Source: Competibacteraceae bacterium UBA2788
GTDB lineage: Bacteria > Pseudomonadota > Gammaproteobacteria > Competibacterales > Competibacteraceae
Assembly (NCBI GenBank): GCA_002352185.1
Contig: DEHY01000081.1
Location: 35,216 to 44,289, forward strand
Direction: 5' to 3'
Length of the DNA stretch: 9,074 nucleotides
Within the stretch, counting starts at the first letter, position 1. Every line of letters starts with the position of its first letter. Below the pieces are notes generated by a model that did not search any database, had not been told where the DNA came from, and worked only from the letters and a program-made list of their open reading frames with translations. This document shows, in pieces, positions 7,747 through 9,074 of the stretch. Position numbers and translations under genes: made by a program.

Positions 7747-8828
7747 GCGAAGCGGACAGCCTACAGACGTTGCGCGAGCGCATTGACGCGCTGGATCGGC
7801 AGATCCAGACGCTGATCGCCGAGCGGGCGCGTTGCGCGCAGCAGATCGGCGCGATCAAGCAGGCGGCGGGCGCCACCGGCAATCTCTATCGCCCCGAACG
7901 CGAGGCGCAAGTGTTGCGGCGGGTCATCGAAGCCAATCAGGGACCGCTCAGCAACGAGGAAATGGCTCGGCTGTTCCGTGAGATCATGTCGGCCTGTCTG
8001 GCGCTGGAAGAGCCGTTGCGCATTGCTTTTCTCGGCCCGGAGGGCACCTTTACCCAAGCCGCCGCGCTCAAGCATTTTGGCAAATCCATCCGCAGCATCC
8101 CGATGCGGGCGATTGATGAAGTATTCCGCGAGGTCGAGGCCGGTTCTGCCGATTACGGGGTGGTGCCGGTGGAAAATTCCACCGAAGGCGTCGTCAATCA
8201 CACCCTGGATATGTTTCTGCAATCGCCGCTGCGGATTTGCGGCGAGGTGCAAATGCGGATTAACCATCATCTGATTACCCGCGCCACTGATTTATCGGCC
8301 ATTCGCCGCATTTACTCCCACCGGCAATCGCTGGCGCAATGCCGGGAATGGCTGGACGCCAAGTTGCCGCGTATTGAGCAGATCGAAGTCGGCAGTAATG
8401 GCGAAGCAGCGTTGCGAGTGCGCGACCAGGTGGATGCAGCGGCCATTGCCGGTCAGGGTGCGGCGGATATTTATGAGTTGCCGATTCTGGTGCGAAATAT
8501 CGAAGATGAACCGAATAATACGACCCGGTTTTTGATTATCGGCGCCCAGCCAATTGCCCCTTCGGGCGATGATAAAACTGCATTGCTGGTGGCGTCGCTG
8601 AATCGGCCTGGGGCGCTATTCAAGCTGCTGGAACCATTGGCCCGGCATAACGTCAGCATGAATCGGATTGAATCACGGCCTTCTCGGCGCGGGATGTGGG
8701 ATTACGTATTTTTTATTGACCTCGACGGTCACGCCCAGGATGAGCCTATTGCGGGAACACTGGCCGAATTGCGCGAGCAGGCCAGTCTGTTCCGGGTGTT
8801 GGGTTCTTATCCAAAAGGCGTACTATGA
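7743..8828 (+). CDS. pheA: PheA, chorismate mutase-prephenate dehydratase (P-protein)
   Basis: Bifunctional 361-aa enzyme of phenylalanine synthesis: chorismate to prephenate, then prephenate to phenylpyruvate. AroQ-type chorismate mutase at about 1-90 ([12 protein letters not shown], 10-21; [10 protein letters not shown], 49-58). Prephenate dehydratase from about 93 to 268, opening with [20 protein letters not shown] (93-112), then [16 protein letters not shown] (141-156) and [10 protein letters not shown] (258-267) with catalytic T261. ACT regulatory domain from about 278, with GALFKL (290-295) and [15 protein letters not shown] (310-324), the phenylalanine-binding feedback site. The start overlaps the gyrA stop; GGAGGA (7734-7739) is 3 nt before the ATG, a short spacing consistent with translational coupling. 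In Pseudomonas serC sits between gyrA and pheA; here it is absent. Full length and intact. Confidence 0.98.
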   Translation: MSEADSLQTLRERIDALDRQIQTLIAERARCAQQIGAIKQAAGATGNLYRPEREAQVLRRVIEANQGPLSNEEMARLFREIMSACLALEEPLRIAFLGPEGTFTQAAALKHFGKSIRSIPMRAIDEVFREVEAGSADYGVVPVENSTEGVVNHTLDMFLQSPLRICGEVQMRINHHLITRATDLSAIRRIYSHRQSLAQCREWLDAKLPRIEQIEVGSNGEAALRVRDQVDAAAIAGQGAADIYELPILVRNIEDEPNNTTRFLIIGAQPIAPSGDDKTALLVASLNRPGALFKLLEPLARHNVSMNRIESRPSRRGMWDYVFFIDLDGHAQDEPIAGTLAELREQASLFRVLGSYPKGVL

Positions 8829-8999
8829 GTGGCTGATGACTACGATTCGCCTTGGAAATAAGCAGCTACACGGAACGGGTATCCGAATGGATACAACCGA
8901 AGGCCTACGCCGATGATGATTAACCTTCAGGTCCCTTGGAACTCCTAGTGGCGTAACTAGATAGTGTAGTCATGAGATAGGAAATATGAGAGGCTGATG
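8824..8999 (+). repeat. Imperfect 15-bp direct repeat bracketing the region after pheA
   Basis: Copies at 8824-8838 (TATGAGTGGCTGATG) and 8985-8999 (TATGAGAGGCTGATG) differ at one base; starts are 161 bp apart. The first copy contains the last two bases of the final pheA leucine codon's neighbourhood and the TGA stop. A third related string, ATGAGATAGG, lies at 8972-8981. The pair may mark a small duplication or insertion; it is not a clean target-site duplication. Confidence 0.5.
8836..8973 (+). other. Predicted multibranched RNA fold after pheA
   Basis: Complementary segments nest: an outer stem ATGACTAC (8836-8843)/GTAGTCAT (8966-8973); inside it GCCTT pairing with AAGGC around a hairpin GTATCC-GAAT-GGATAC, itself flanked by CGG/CCG; and a second hairpin CTAGT (8945-8949)-GGCGTA-ACTAG (8956-8960). 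CTACAC (8866-8871) could instead pair with GTGTAG (8964-8969), giving an alternative fold. The layout suggests a functional structured RNA or leader. No Rfam family is recognised, and a group II intron 5' end (GUGYG) is not seen. Confidence 0.35.
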
Positions 9000-9020
9000 T
9001 GATCGAAAGGGGGATCACAT
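8997..9020 (+). promoter_or_regulatory. Hairpin holding the RBS in its loop and the start codon in its stem
   Basis: Perfect 8-bp stem ATGTGATC (8997-9004)/GATCACAT (9013-9020) with loop GAAAGGGG. The purine-rich ribosome-binding site AAAGGGGG lies in the loop and first stem base, while the A and T of the start codon at 9019 close the stem. This would limit translation; such structures are known to hold down transposase synthesis in several IS families, but a role here is inferred. Confidence 0.45.
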
Positions 9021-9074
9021 GAGCAAAGAGAGAGGATTAGCGCACAGACGACACGATATATCTGATCGGGTGTG
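9019..9074 (+). CDS. IS5-family-like transposase, N-terminal fragment (runs off window)
   Basis: Eighteen complete codons are visible, reading MSKERGLAHRRHDISDRV. The RRHDISDRV segment resembles the conserved opening of IS5-family transposases (the N-terminal domain Pfam calls DUF4096, typically R-[RH]-[YHD]-[DE]-[IL]-[ST]-D-x-x-W), which precedes the DDE catalytic domain. Ribosome-binding site AAAGGGGG lies about 6 nt upstream, inside a hairpin. The catalytic domain and length are outside the window, so intactness is unknown. The recognition rests on a short motif and could be wrong. Confidence 0.5.
   Translation, partial: MSKERGLAHRRHDISDRV

Larger units (their letters stand above)
8829..9074 (+). 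mobile_element. Probable left part of an IS5-type insertion element (boundaries not determined)
   Basis: Straight after the pheA stop the sequence changes: lower GC, purine-rich runs, and no codon structure like the neighbours until 9019, where an IS5-like transposase start appears. Neither terminal inverted repeat nor target duplication can be assigned because the right end is outside the window. The 5' limit given is simply the first base after pheA; the true end may lie anywhere between there and about 9000. An alternative is that 8829-9018 is a separate structured element (for example a remnant of a group II intron-like RNA) and only the last part belongs to an IS. Confidence 0.35.

Noticed and set aside
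8836..8916. Small reading frame of 26 codons after pheA (MTTIRLGNKQ...)
   Set aside because: No ribosome-binding site at a sensible distance, no recognisable family, and it lies across the predicted RNA stems, which explain the sequence better.
8829..9018. Group II intron 5' part
   Set aside because: The nested hairpins are suggestive, but there is no GUGYG boundary, no domain V in view, and the following frame resembles a transposase, not a reverse transcriptase.
1..9074. CRISPR array, tRNA or rRNA gene, phage attachment site, toxin-antitoxin or defence locus
   Set aside because: No regularly spaced repeats, tRNA cloverleaf, rRNA motif or relevant protein family was seen on either strand.

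Overview
This window looks like a stretch of a gammaproteobacterial chromosome, probably a free-living or environmental lineage with moderately high GC. The evidence is the sequence character of GyrA (871 aa, very close in motif layout to the enterobacterial/pseudomonad protein), of the fused chorismate mutase-prephenate dehydratase PheA, and of UbiG. The gene order also resembles the Pseudomonas cluster mupP-ubiG-mtaD / mtnA-gyrA-serC-pheA, which I recall from knowledge of P. aeruginosa and could not check by search. The genus cannot be fixed from the sequence alone.

Layout. Bases 1-2756 hold a minus-strand run read mtaD -> ubiG -> HAD phosphatase (MupP/Gph-like, cut by the window edge); ubiG and the phosphatase overlap by 4 bp. 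Bases 2757-2861 hold the mtaD promoter, with a consensus TATAAT, packed against a strong intrinsic terminator of the next gene. Bases 2862-3479 encode, also on the minus strand, a secreted OmpA-family peptidoglycan-binding protein. Bases 3480-3831 are an AT-rich divergent control region with a palindrome and a pair of direct repeats. On the plus strand follow mtnA (3832-4881), a gap carrying the gyrA promoter, gyrA (5131-7746) and pheA (7743-8828), which overlaps gyrA by 4 bp. The last 246 bases differ in composition: a highly foldable non-coding stretch leads into what looks like the first 18 codons of an IS5-type transposase.

How the genes work together. MtaD (methylthioadenosine/S-adenosylhomocysteine deaminase) and MtnA (methylthioribose-1-phosphate isomerase) belong to the deaminating route of methionine salvage, in which MTA becomes methylthioinosine, then methylthioribose-1-phosphate (by a phosphorylase not in this window), then methylthioribulose-1-phosphate. 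UbiG is an AdoMet-dependent O-methyltransferase of ubiquinone synthesis and releases S-adenosylhomocysteine, so its pairing with mtaD is chemically sensible. The HAD phosphatase and the OmpA-like protein both point to the cell wall (peptidoglycan recycling and peptidoglycan anchoring). GyrA and PheA are housekeeping proteins.

I do not see a new defence or metabolic system here. The most unexplained part is 8824-9074: a foldable leader, an imperfect 15-bp direct repeat that starts in the pheA stop region, and a hairpin that places the ribosome-binding site in its loop and the start codon in its stem.
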